Below are positions 1-5,698 of a DNA stretch of 11,179 nucleotides, in pieces. Each line of letters starts with the position of its first letter. Within the stretch, counting starts at the first letter, position 1. Source of the DNA: Nitrospirota bacterium. Its GTDB lineage: Bacteria; Nitrospirota; Thermodesulfovibrionia; Thermodesulfovibrionales; Dissulfurispiraceae. The notes beneath the pieces are model-generated. The model was given only the letters and a program-made list of their open reading frames with translations. It did no database searches and was not told the origin of the DNA. Where the stretch lies: NCBI GenBank assembly GCA_013349595.1, contig DUZI01000030.1, positions 1 through 11,179 on the forward strand. Direction: 5' to 3'. Made by a program: the position numbers and the translations under genes.

Positions 1-106
1 CCCTAGGAACTTTTTTTATAAGGTGTCGTATAAAAATCCTTCACCAGCCCTTCCTATCTTACTTGCTGATTTTACTAAGCTTTTTAGTTCTATCGCTATT
101 TTTGGG
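1..106 (+). repeat. Dispersed ~105-bp repeat, copy 1
   Basis: This non-coding copy recurs as an inverted copy at 4580-4686. By hand alignment there are about 8 mismatches and one extra T over about 106 columns. It contains outer complementary arms TAGGAA (4-9) and TTCCTA (51-56), and inner arms GGTG (22-25) and CACC (42-45), followed by a conserved AT-rich tail (about 57-106). The window edge may cut its left end. It lies downstream of recN, which is transcribed towards it. No ORF or transposase is associated with it. It could be a MITE-like or REP-like element; the family is not recognised. Confidence 0.85.
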
Positions 107-130
107 GCATTATGTTAAAATTTCTCAAGA

Positions 131-215
131 TTTCTTTTATAAGGTGTCGTATAAAAATTCCTCACCAACCCTTCCTACTTGATTTTGTTAAGTTCTCAGT
201 TTTATCACTGATTTT
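131..215 (+). repeat. Dispersed repeat, copy 2 (diverged, direct repeat of copy 1)
   Basis: This second copy has the same orientation as copy 1, offset by 121 bp. The core TATAAGGTGTCGTATAAAAA is shared exactly (138-157), and the CACC arm (163-166) and TTCCTA (172-177) are kept. The outer TAGGAA partner is lost and the tail is shortened, with several substitutions. It begins only 17 bases beyond the recN stop codon, so recN transcripts would read into it first. Confidence 0.8.
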
Positions 216-231
216 AAGACCACCCTTGAAG

Positions 232-1911
232 TCAACAAAGGCTACTCTGACATGGGGCTTCCTTGATTAACTCCTCTGCGTGTTTCAGAGAACTCACCGT
301 AATTGTCCCACTAAGCATCCTTGCTATCTCCATCTTTCTATCATTTTGATTCAATTCTCTTACGGTAATTTCAACAGATTCATCTGAGGTAATCTTTTCT
401 ATCATGAGGTGATTATCTGCAAGGGATGCTATTTGAGGCAAATGGGTGATACAAAGGGTCTGATACTGTCTTGATATTCCCTTGAGCCTCTTTCCAACCT
501 GTAAGGCTGTCTGACCACCTATACCTGCATCAACCTCATCAAATATTAAGGTCTCCTTCCCCTTGTCAAGACTATCAAAAGATACACTCCTAAGGGCGAG
601 CATTATCCTTGACAACTCACCACCAGATGCAACTTTTATCAAAGGCTTAATCGGTTCACCAGGATTTGCACTAAATAGAAACTCCACCTCATCTAAACCT
701 GTTGAGGTTATCTCTGCTTTGGGTTGAATATTTATTTCAAATAAAGCCTCTTTAAAACCAAGCCCTGTTAGTTCTTGGGAAATCTTCTCTTGCAATTTTT
801 TGGCCTCTAATTTTCTCAAATGGCTTATCTTATCTGCCTGTATTTTAAGTCCCTTTTCTGTCAAAAAAAGTTCCTCTTCAATCTCCCTCTGCCTGTCCTT
901 AGAATCAATGAGGTTTTGTAATTCACCTTCAATCACCTTACGATAATTTAAAATCTCCTGAATGGTATCACCATATTTTTTTGATAATCTCTTGATAAGG
1001 TCAAGCCTATCTGCTATCATCTCAAGTCTATTAGGATTTGCCTCATAACTATCCTTTTTTGCCCTTATGATTGATGCGCAGTCATCTACATAGGCTATCG
1101 CCGTCTTTAATGCCTCACCTGCCTCAGAAAGGCCTTTATCTACATCTAATAATGAAAGAATAGAGTTATGAGCCTTTTTTAGCCTCTCTGTGGCAGAGTT
1201 ATCAGCACTGTAAAGCTGATAATAGGCATCTTCAGATAAGTCACGAAGTCTGCTGATATTTGATAGCATGTTAAATTCCTCAGTAAGTTCTTCCATCTCT
1301 CCAACCTTTAATCTTGCCTCATCAATCTCATTTATCTGATAAAGCAAAAACTCTTCTCTCTTTGCCCTTTCACGGATGTTATTTAAAATCTCATCATATT
1401 CAGACCTGAGCCTCTTTGATTTTTCATAAAGTTCCCTTAAAAGCTTGCACTCTCCTTGCAGTTGAGAAAATCTGTCAAGTATCTCTAAATGGACCTCTCG
1501 TTTTAAAAGACTTTGAAAGTCATGTTGCCCATGGATAACAATGAACTGACTACCTACTTTTATCAATGTTTGAATACTAACAGATGTATCGTTGATGTAA
1601 GCCCTGCTTCTGCCTTGTGATGATATTACCCTCCTTAATATGAGGGTATCTTCATAGTTGATAGATAACTCATTGAGCAAAGGCAAATCTATGTTATTAA
1701 AGACTGTAAAGACCGCCTCAATGTGTGCCTCTTGGGCACCACTACTTATAAATTCAGCAGATGCCCTTGTGGTAATTAACATACTAAGTGCATCAACTAT
1801 GATGGATTTGCCTGCACCAGTTTCACCTGTAAGGAGGTTAAGTCCCTCTTTAAAAGAGATATTGAGATTTTTGATAATGGTAAAGTTTTTAATATTTAGC
1901 TCAACGAGCAT
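232..1911 (-). CDS. recN: DNA repair protein RecN
   Basis: RecN is a cytoplasmic SMC-like ATPase that acts in recombinational repair of double-strand breaks. The 559 residues match the family's usual length of about 550. The N-terminal ATP-binding half has Walker A GETGAGKS at residues 29-36. A charged helical, probably coiled-coil middle spans about 145-355. The C-terminal half has the ABC signature SGGELS (429-434), Walker B with FDEVDAGIGG (D458/E459), and a switch histidine in the following THLPQIASLA stretch. All key ATPase residues are present. The ATG start follows a purine-rich GAGAGAGA stretch, a weak ribosome binding site. The first 11 bases overlap the end of the upstream minus-strand gene, suggesting co-transcription. 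Downstream lie repeat copies 2 and 1. In many bacteria recN is LexA-controlled; I saw no clear SOS box here. Confidence 0.97.
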   Translation of the reverse strand: MLVELNIKNFTIIKNLNISFKEGLNLLTGETGAGKSIIVDALSMLITTRASAEFISSGAQEAHIEAVFTVFNNIDLPLLNELSINYEDTLILRRVISSQGRSRAYINDTSVSIQTLIKVGSQFIVIHGQHDFQSLLKREVHLEILDRFSQLQGECKLLRELYEKSKRLRSEYDEILNNIRERAKREEFLLYQINEIDEARLKVGEMEELTEEFNMLSNISRLRDLSEDAYYQLYSADNSATERLKKAHNSILSLLDVDKGLSEAGEALKTAIAYVDDCASIIRAKKDSYEANPNRLEMIADRLDLIKRLSKKYGDTIQEILNYRKVIEGELQNLIDSKDRQREIEEELFLTEKGLKIQADKISHLRKLEAKKLQEKISQELTGLGFKEALFEINIQPKAEITSTGLDEVEFLFSANPGEPIKPLIKVASGGELSRIMLALRSVSFDSLDKGKETLIFDEVDAGIGGQTALQVGKRLKGISRQYQTLCITHLPQIASLADNHLMIEKITSDESVEITVRELNQNDRKMEIARMLSGTITVSSLKHAEELIKEAPCQSSLC

Positions 1912-2554
1912 AAATCTCTCTCTGCATCTGAAGTATTTTTTTAATATATCTAAGATTTTTCTCCATCGGCGAGTGGTTAATTGTAAACAAATCTACTATT
2001 TTATAGTCAATTACCTTAATAACCAATTCTGGTTTTACAATCACACATTCAGGGCAGACAAGGTTAGAGGATTTACACTTGGAAAAGTCCTTATTACACT
2101 TAAAAGATGCAAGGTGTCTGGAGATGGTATTATTAGATGGATTTAAAAAATCACCAATTAATAAGTAACCATATCCATCTATCATGGAGGTATTTTTTAT
2201 CATGCAGTCACCGCCTGAAAGGGTGTATCTGTCGGTAAATTCTTTTTTTGCGAGCAATTCAGGAGATATGTCCCAGAGATAATTGTGTAACTCGTCTATA
2301 CATTCCTTTGACATCTTATCTTCAATATCCCTCAATACTTTAAATGCCATATAAGAATTACCTGATATTTCATAGGCTATAACAAGACAGGCATGGGCCT
2401 TCATGTCATTTCTATTAACCTTGATGGCTTTTTTTGAATTACTTATTGCCTCTGTAAGATTTGACAGATTACAAAGAGAAAAGGCAGGCGTTGTCAGAAA
2501 AAAAAGACTCATAAAAATAATTGTAAAAATAGTTTGGTTTATGGTTGCTGTCAT
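1901..2554 (-). CDS. Secreted cysteine-rich protein, TPR-like N-terminus, function unknown
   Basis: I do not recognise a named family. The 217-residue product begins with a hydrophobic signal peptide (about residues 7-26), with likely cleavage after TPAFS. Cys28 is preceded by FSL, not a proper lipobox, so a lipoprotein is unlikely. Residues 32-80 are helical and resemble a tetratricopeptide repeat pair (NSKKAIKVN, then HACLVIAYEISGN). There are eight cysteines (28, 56, 85, 117, 153, 160, 167, 170), including a CPEC motif at 167-170. This even number fits disulfide bonding or metal binding in the periplasm. No Shine-Dalgarno sequence precedes the ATG. The gene lies behind a candidate promoter at 2587-2616, and its stop overlaps the recN start by 11 bases. 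The signal peptide is clear; the TPR reading is an inference. Confidence 0.75.
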   Translation of the reverse strand: MTATINQTIFTIIFMSLFFLTTPAFSLCNLSNLTEAISNSKKAIKVNRNDMKAHACLVIAYEISGNSYMAFKVLRDIEDKMSKECIDELHNYLWDISPELLAKKEFTDRYTLSGGDCMIKNTSMIDGYGYLLIGDFLNPSNNTISRHLASFKCNKDFSKCKSSNLVCPECVIVKPELVIKVIDYKIVDLFTINHSPMEKNLRYIKKILQMQREIYAR

Positions 2555-2586
2555 TGTTAAAATAATATATGCTTTTAAGCTATAAA

Positions 2587-2616
2587 ATTATAATGAAAAG
2601 ATACTATCTTTCTAAA
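2587..2616 (-). promoter_or_regulatory. Candidate promoter for the minus-strand secreted-protein/recN pair, with palindromic -10
   Basis: On the minus strand a perfect TATAAT lies at 2592-2587, with TTTAGA (4 of 6 matches to TTGACA) 18 bases upstream at 2616-2611. The -10 sits inside the palindrome ATTATAAT (2587-2594), so the plus strand also reads TATAAT at 2589-2594, facing the YihY-family gene at 2633. No convincing plus-strand -35 is visible. The assignment rests on consensus matching only. Confidence 0.45.
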
Positions 2617-2632
2617 GTCCTTTAATTAGTCC

Positions 2633-3460
2633 ATGAAATCTTTTAACATCCTGAAGGTGCTCGTAAAGAGTTTTACAGATTTCTTTAAAGACAGTGGACA
2701 TATGCTTGCTGCCGCTATATCCTTCTTTTTTATCCTTGCCCTTGTTCCATATTGTCTTATGCTCGTGGCAATTTTTGGTTATTTTTTGGGAGAACGACCT
2801 GACTTTTTTGCCTTTTTTGCCAAAAGGCTCTCTGATATGTTTCCTTCTGTTACCCATCAGATTTCAGATGGTCTCACAAAACTCATTACCTATAAAAAAA
2901 TTGGAAATATTACCCTTGTGCTATATGCCTTTTTGTCATACGAATTGGTATCCTCCATTGAATACTCCATGGATAAGATATTCAAGGTCAAACATTCAAG
3001 ACATTTCTTACTATCTATGCTCTTATCAGTAGTTATCGTTACTATTACTATTGCAATAGTTTTGTTGTCTTTTGGCTCAACCTATGTAGTTTCTGGTGCA
3101 TGGGAGATAAAAAGGTTTTTCCCAAGCCTTGATGTAGGTATTATTGCAGGTTTTATACTTGGCTATATAGTCCCGTTTTTTATGGTATTTTTGACCCTGT
3201 TTGCTCTTTACATAATACTCCCCAATAAAAAAATAAAAATTACCCATGCAATGTTTGGTGCACTTATAAGTACTATATTTATGGAACTTGCAAAGCATCT
3301 CTTTACAATCTATGTGACAAAATTATTACAATTTGGCTCAATCTATGGACCTTTGACTGCCTTTGTAATTTTCCTTATATGGATTTACTATTCATCTTGT
3401 ATATTGCTTATGGGTGCTGAATTCATTCATAATGTTGAGTCTAATCAAAGAAAAAGATAA
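2633..3460 (+). CDS. YihY/BrkB-family inner membrane protein
   Basis: This is an integral membrane protein of the YihY/virulence factor BrkB family (formerly mis-called ribonuclease BN). The family's transport or structural role is not established. The 275 residues are within the family's usual 270-310 range. Hydrophobic segments lie at about 24-52, 92-112, 126-150, 168-196, 203-225 and 238-262, consistent with six membrane helices. Family hallmarks are the early AAAISFFFILALVP stretch (26-39), the polar turn with PNKKIKITHAMFGA (197-210), and the C-terminal YGPLTAFVIFLIWIYYSS (238-255) followed by GAEF. No clear ribosome binding site precedes the ATG; the alternative Met24 would delete the start of the first segment, so Met1 is preferred. 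It heads the plus-strand group and is divergent from the recN pair. Confidence 0.9.
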   Translation: MKSFNILKVLVKSFTDFFKDSGHMLAAAISFFFILALVPYCLMLVAIFGYFLGERPDFFAFFAKRLSDMFPSVTHQISDGLTKLITYKKIGNITLVLYAFLSYELVSSIEYSMDKIFKVKHSRHFLLSMLLSVVIVTITIAIVLLSFGSTYVVSGAWEIKRFFPSLDVGIIAGFILGYIVPFFMVFLTLFALYIILPNKKIKITHAMFGALISTIFMELAKHLFTIYVTKLLQFGSIYGPLTAFVIFLIWIYYSSCILLMGAEFIHNVESNQRKR

Positions 3461-3461
3461 A

Positions 3462-3468
3462 AAGGAGG
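3462..3468 (+). promoter_or_regulatory. Strong ribosome binding site that fixes a TTG start
   Basis: AAGGAGG at 3462-3468 lies seven bases before the TTG at 3476. The nearest in-frame ATG is at 3527, 17 codons further in and without its own Shine-Dalgarno sequence. The TTG is therefore the likely start. Confidence 0.8.
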
Positions 3469-3475
3469 TATTACT

Positions 3476-3829
3476 TTGGCTGATGTAAAGTATAAAAATT
3501 ATTCTGAAGAGGAAGACAAGGTTTATATGGAGACTATGGACAAGGTAAGAGAATTATTAAAAGCTGGCAAGAGCCTTGAGGAAGCCTTTATTAGTGTTAA
3601 GATTAATAATGAAGAACTGAAATCATTTATTTATGATGATGCATTAAAGATAGTTATTGCGGAAAGGCACTTTGCAAAGGGCACATCCCTTGAAGAAGTA
3701 GCAGATTCTCTTAAAGTGCCTATAACTTCAATTTACAAGGCAATTAATGAGATGCTGGAAGATGTGGGACATACTTCGGCGGAGTATTACAAACAGACAA
3801 TAGGGCAAGGAAATTTTGGAACTGCTTAA
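3476..3829 (+). CDS. Small protein with two tandem HTH-like motifs, function unknown
   Basis: The 117-residue, highly charged soluble protein starts at TTG, supported by a strong ribosome binding site. Residues 69-94 read as a helix-turn-helix (GTSLEEVADSLKVPITSIYK). Residues 30-51 (AGKSLEEAFISVKINNEELK) align with it without gaps, sharing G, SLEE, S and K. This suggests an internal duplication of one HTH-like unit. There is no signal peptide or membrane segment, and the C-terminus is glycine-rich. It could be a DNA-binding regulator of its own cluster or of the neighbouring glutaredoxin, or a small adaptor; the sequence does not decide. It lies 15 bases after the YihY-family gene and 17 bases before the glutaredoxin gene, so all are probably co-transcribed. 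Confidence 0.8.
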   Translation: MADVKYKNYSEEEDKVYMETMDKVRELLKAGKSLEEAFISVKINNEELKSFIYDDALKIVIAERHFAKGTSLEEVADSLKVPITSIYKAINEMLEDVGHTSAEYYKQTIGQGNFGTA

Positions 3830-3846
3830 TTCAGGAGATTTGAAAA

Positions 3847-4098
3847 ATGGAACAGAAGATTATTTTTTATTCTTTAAGTAGTTGTCCTGCTTGTAAAAGG
3901 ACAAAGGAGTTTTTTGATAGTAAATCTTTATTTTATGAATACATTGAGGTTGATAAACTTGAAGATTCAGAGCAATGGCTTGTTACTAAAGAGATAAAAA
4001 AATACAATCCCGCCCTAACCTTTCCAACTATCGTAATATCAAAGATAATCGTTGGGTTTGACGAGAAAGCATTTAATGAGGCATTAAAATTACCTTAA
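3847..4098 (+). CDS. Glutaredoxin-family thiol-disulfide protein (CPAC active site)
   Basis: This small cytoplasmic thioredoxin-fold protein likely exchanges thiols and disulfides with glutathione, another low-molecular-weight thiol or a protein partner. Its 83 residues match the usual size of short glutaredoxins. The first strand (IIFYSLSS) leads into Cys13-Pro-Ala-Cys16. The TFPT motif with the cis-proline is at residues 58-61, and VGFDE (69-73) matches the family's glycine-containing turn. Both active-site cysteines are present, so a dithiol mechanism is possible. AGGAG at 3833-3837 sits nine bases before the ATG. It lies between two small genes of unknown function, and its physiological partner cannot be told from sequence. 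Confidence 0.9.
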   Translation: MEQKIIFYSLSSCPACKRTKEFFDSKSLFYEYIEVDKLEDSEQWLVTKEIKKYNPALTFPTIVISKIIVGFDEKAFNEALKLP

Positions 4099-4122
4099 AA
4101 ACAATTGGAGGTGTAGCAAATA

Positions 4123-4500
4123 ATGTTTATGCATATTTATTCTTTGAGTGATATTAAGTCTGAGACTTACATCCTTGAAAATATCAGATGGGATTTGATG
4201 CCAAAAGACCTGATGAAACCAGTTATTTCATTGAGCAAAGATGGTATTGATAAAAAAGAGCATATTAAGGGCTATGTATTTTACATTGATACCACTGATG
4301 AAAAACCTGTTCTATCTCTAATGCGCCACACTGCAGCAGGCTATGCAGAGACCCTTGCACAGATAGATGAGATACCTCAATCACTTTTACTCGATGCAAT
4401 TGAAGAAAACAAAGGGCTTGAATATTTCATGATGTATCCAATTAATAAAAATATTAAGGATTGGCTCATAAAAGAACTGGGCGTTGAGGACAAATATTGA
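4123..4500 (+). CDS. Conserved-looking hypothetical protein, 125 residues
   Basis: I do not recognise this protein. It has no signal peptide, membrane segment or cysteine, and looks like a compact soluble alpha/beta domain. Alternating strand-like stretches (HIKGYVFYIDTTD, PVLSLMRHT) are followed by helical, acidic segments (AAGYAETLAQIDEIP, LLLDAIEENKG) and a C-terminal helix (NIKDWLIKELGVEDK). A strong ribosome binding site, GGAGGTG (4107-4113), lies nine bases before the ATG; an in-frame ATG at 4129 is a less well-placed alternative. Codon use resembles its neighbours, supporting a real gene. It closes the plus-strand group, 24 bases after the glutaredoxin gene, and is followed by non-coding DNA with a repeat copy. 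Confidence 0.8.
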   Translation: MFMHIYSLSDIKSETYILENIRWDLMPKDLMKPVISLSKDGIDKKEHIKGYVFYIDTTDEKPVLSLMRHTAAGYAETLAQIDEIPQSLLLDAIEENKGLEYFMMYPINKNIKDWLIKELGVEDKY

Positions 4501-4528
4501 AAGCCTATTTTTACATGGGCAAAATTAA

Positions 4529-4562
4529 AAAATTTAGAGAGAGATACTGTTCTGTAAATTTT
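4529..4562 (+). terminator. A/T-rich hairpin after the plus-strand group, possible weak terminator
   Basis: AAAATTTA (4529-4536) and TAAATTTT (4555-4562) are perfect complements separated by 18 bases, starting 28 bases after the stop codon of the 125-residue protein. The stem is all A/T, so it would be weak, and the trailing T run is short. Termination here is only a possibility. Confidence 0.3.
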
Positions 4563-4579
4563 CAATATCCTTATTAAAA

Positions 4580-4686
4580 CCCAAAATCGGTGATAGAACT
4601 AAAAAGCTTAATAAAATCAGCAAGTAAGATAGGAAGGGCTGGTGTGGAATTTTTATACGACACCTTATAAAAAAAAGTTCCTAGGG
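4580..4686 (-). repeat. Dispersed ~105-bp repeat, copy 3 (inverted relative to copies 1, 2 and 4)
   Basis: This is the inverted, near-identical partner of copy 1. On the plus strand it shows TAGGAA (4630-4635), GGTGT (4641-4645), ACACC (4660-4664), an eight-A run, then TTCCTA (4678-4683), giving two nested complementary arm pairs. In copy 1 the inner pair is one base shorter (GGTG/CACC). The surrounding 4501-4799 region has no gene; it holds this copy, the hairpin at 4529-4562, the degenerate copy 4 and a possible promoter. Confidence 0.88.
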
Positions 4687-4691
4687 GGGCT

Positions 4692-4716
4692 TTGTCATAA
4701 GGCATTGCATTATAAT
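4692..4716 (+). promoter_or_regulatory. Possible argB promoter elements
   Basis: TTGTCA (4692-4697, 5 of 6 to consensus) and a perfect TATAAT (4711-4716) precede argB, but the spacer is only 13 bases, shorter than the usual 16-18. The TATAAT lies in the palindrome CATTATAATG (4708-4717). Transcription from here would place repeat copy 4 in the argB leader. The call is weak. Confidence 0.3.
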
Positions 4717-4743
4717 GAATAAAGCAAAATTAAATAAAAATCT

Positions 4744-4777
4744 GTCGATTATAAAAATCCTGAAACAGCCCTTCCTA
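4744..4777 (+). repeat. Degenerate short copy 4 of the dispersed repeat
   Basis: GTCG, TATAAAAATCC and CAGCCCTTCCTA (4766-4777) occur in the same order and nearly the same spacing as in copy 1, but the flanking arms and the tail are lost. The inner GGTG/CACC arms are replaced by CTGT (4742-4745) and ACAG (4765-4768), which still pair. It lies 34 bases before the argB start. Confidence 0.6.
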
Positions 4778-4801
4778 AGCGCTATTTTAAGGTTAAAATA
4801 T

Positions 4802-4805
4802 GGAG
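4802..4805 (+). promoter_or_regulatory. Ribosome binding site favouring the internal argB start
   Basis: GGAG at 4802-4805 lies six bases before the ATG at 4812. It overlaps the other in-frame ATG at 4800, which has no Shine-Dalgarno sequence of its own. The start at 4812 is therefore preferred. Confidence 0.6.
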
Positions 4806-4811
4806 ATAGCA

Positions 4812-5693
4812 ATGACAGATGAATCACTTATAAAAAAGGCAGAAATACTTATTGAATCGCTACCTTTTATTAGGAGTTTTTATGGTAAGACCTTTGTTAT
4901 TAAATATGGAGGTTCTGCTCAAACAGATGATTCCTTAAAAAACTCCTTTGCCCAAGATGTGGCACTTTTTAATTTCATAGGCATCAAGACTGTTATTGTT
5001 CATGGTGGTGGACCAAAGATCAGTGAGACCATGAAAAGAATGGGTAAAGAGCCTACATTTATTCAAGGACAAAGGGTAACTGACAAAGAAACAATGGATA
5101 TAGTAGAAATGGTCCTTGGAGGGTTAATAAACAAGGAGATTGTCTCACTTATTAACAAATACAGTGGAAAGGCAGTAGGGTTATCGGGCAAAGATGGAGG
5201 GCTAATAAAGGCAAAAAAGAAGGTTTTAAAGAAAAAGGTAAAAACTGGAGATGATGAGATTATTGATATTGGACTTGTAGGTGAAGTAGATGAAATAAAA
5301 CCAGATATTATAAGTTGTCTCGAAAGAGACGGTTTTATACCTGTTATATCGCCAATAGGTGTGGGTTCAAAAGGAGAGTCTTATAACATCAATGCAGATT
5401 ATGTCGCCTCAGCCCTTGCATCAGCGCTTAAGGCAGAAAAGTTAATACTTCTAACAGATGTAGCTGGAATCAAGGACAGTGAAGGTAGGATACTTTCAAC
5501 GCTTACAAAAAATGATATACTTGAGCTAATCAATGATGGTATTATTTCAGGTGGCATGCTACCAAAGGTGCAGGCTTGTTTGAGGGCACTTGAAAGGGGT
5601 GTAAAGAAAAACCACATAATTGATGGCAGAATACCTCACTGTCTTCTCCTTGAAATATTTACAAAAGAAGGGATTGGTACAGAGATAATTTAA
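4812..5693 (+). CDS. argB: Acetylglutamate kinase
   Basis: ArgB phosphorylates N-acetyl-L-glutamate with ATP, the second step of arginine biosynthesis, in the cytoplasm. From Met4812 it has 293 residues, typical of the family; the upstream ATG at 4800 would add four. The amino-acid-kinase fold signatures are present: KYGG (Lys31), VHGGGPK (63-69), QRVTD (87-91, Arg88), GLSGKDGG (123-130), YNINAD (191-196, Asn192/Asp196), LLTDVAG (213-219) and GGMLPK (247-252, Lys252). The N-terminal helix with LIESLPFIRSFYGK (13-26) resembles the arginine-sensitive, hexameric class, so feedback inhibition by arginine is likely (inference). The PAS-GGDEF-EAL gene begins five bases after the stop. No other arg gene is in the window, and no convincing ARG box is visible. 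Confidence 0.96.
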   Translation: MTDESLIKKAEILIESLPFIRSFYGKTFVIKYGGSAQTDDSLKNSFAQDVALFNFIGIKTVIVHGGGPKISETMKRMGKEPTFIQGQRVTDKETMDIVEMVLGGLINKEIVSLINKYSGKAVGLSGKDGGLIKAKKKVLKKKVKTGDDEIIDIGLVGEVDEIKPDIISCLERDGFIPVISPIGVGSKGESYNINADYVASALASALKAEKLILLTDVAGIKDSEGRILSTLTKNDILELINDGIISGGMLPKVQACLRALERGVKKNHIIDGRIPHCLLLEIFTKEGIGTEII

Positions 5694-5698
5694 CTACT

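Noticed and set aside
1..106. Reading the repeat as a MITE with terminal inverted repeats
   Set aside because: Only a short CCC/GGG match is visible at the two ends, and no target-site duplication can be seen; the left end may be outside the window.
1..215. Possible CRISPR-like repeat array
   Set aside because: There are only two adjacent copies, unequal in length and diverged, with no regular spacers and no cas genes nearby.
1658..2146. 162-codon plus-strand ORF antisense to recN and the secreted-protein gene
   Set aside because: It lies opposite two well-supported genes and has no recognisable domain; it is a shadow frame.
2694..3032. 112-codon plus-strand ORF overlapping the YihY-family gene in another frame
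   Set aside because: The main frame carries the family motifs over its full length; this frame has no domain and is a compositional by-product.
4514..4576. A 20-codon ORF beginning MGKIKKFRERYC
   Set aside because: It has no clear ribosome binding site, overlaps the A/T hairpin and enters no recognisable family; short open frames are expected by chance in AT-rich DNA.
4716..4735. ARG-box-like ATGAATAAAGC sequence before argB
   Set aside because: Only one half of the palindromic ARG consensus is present, and no argR gene or second box is in the window.
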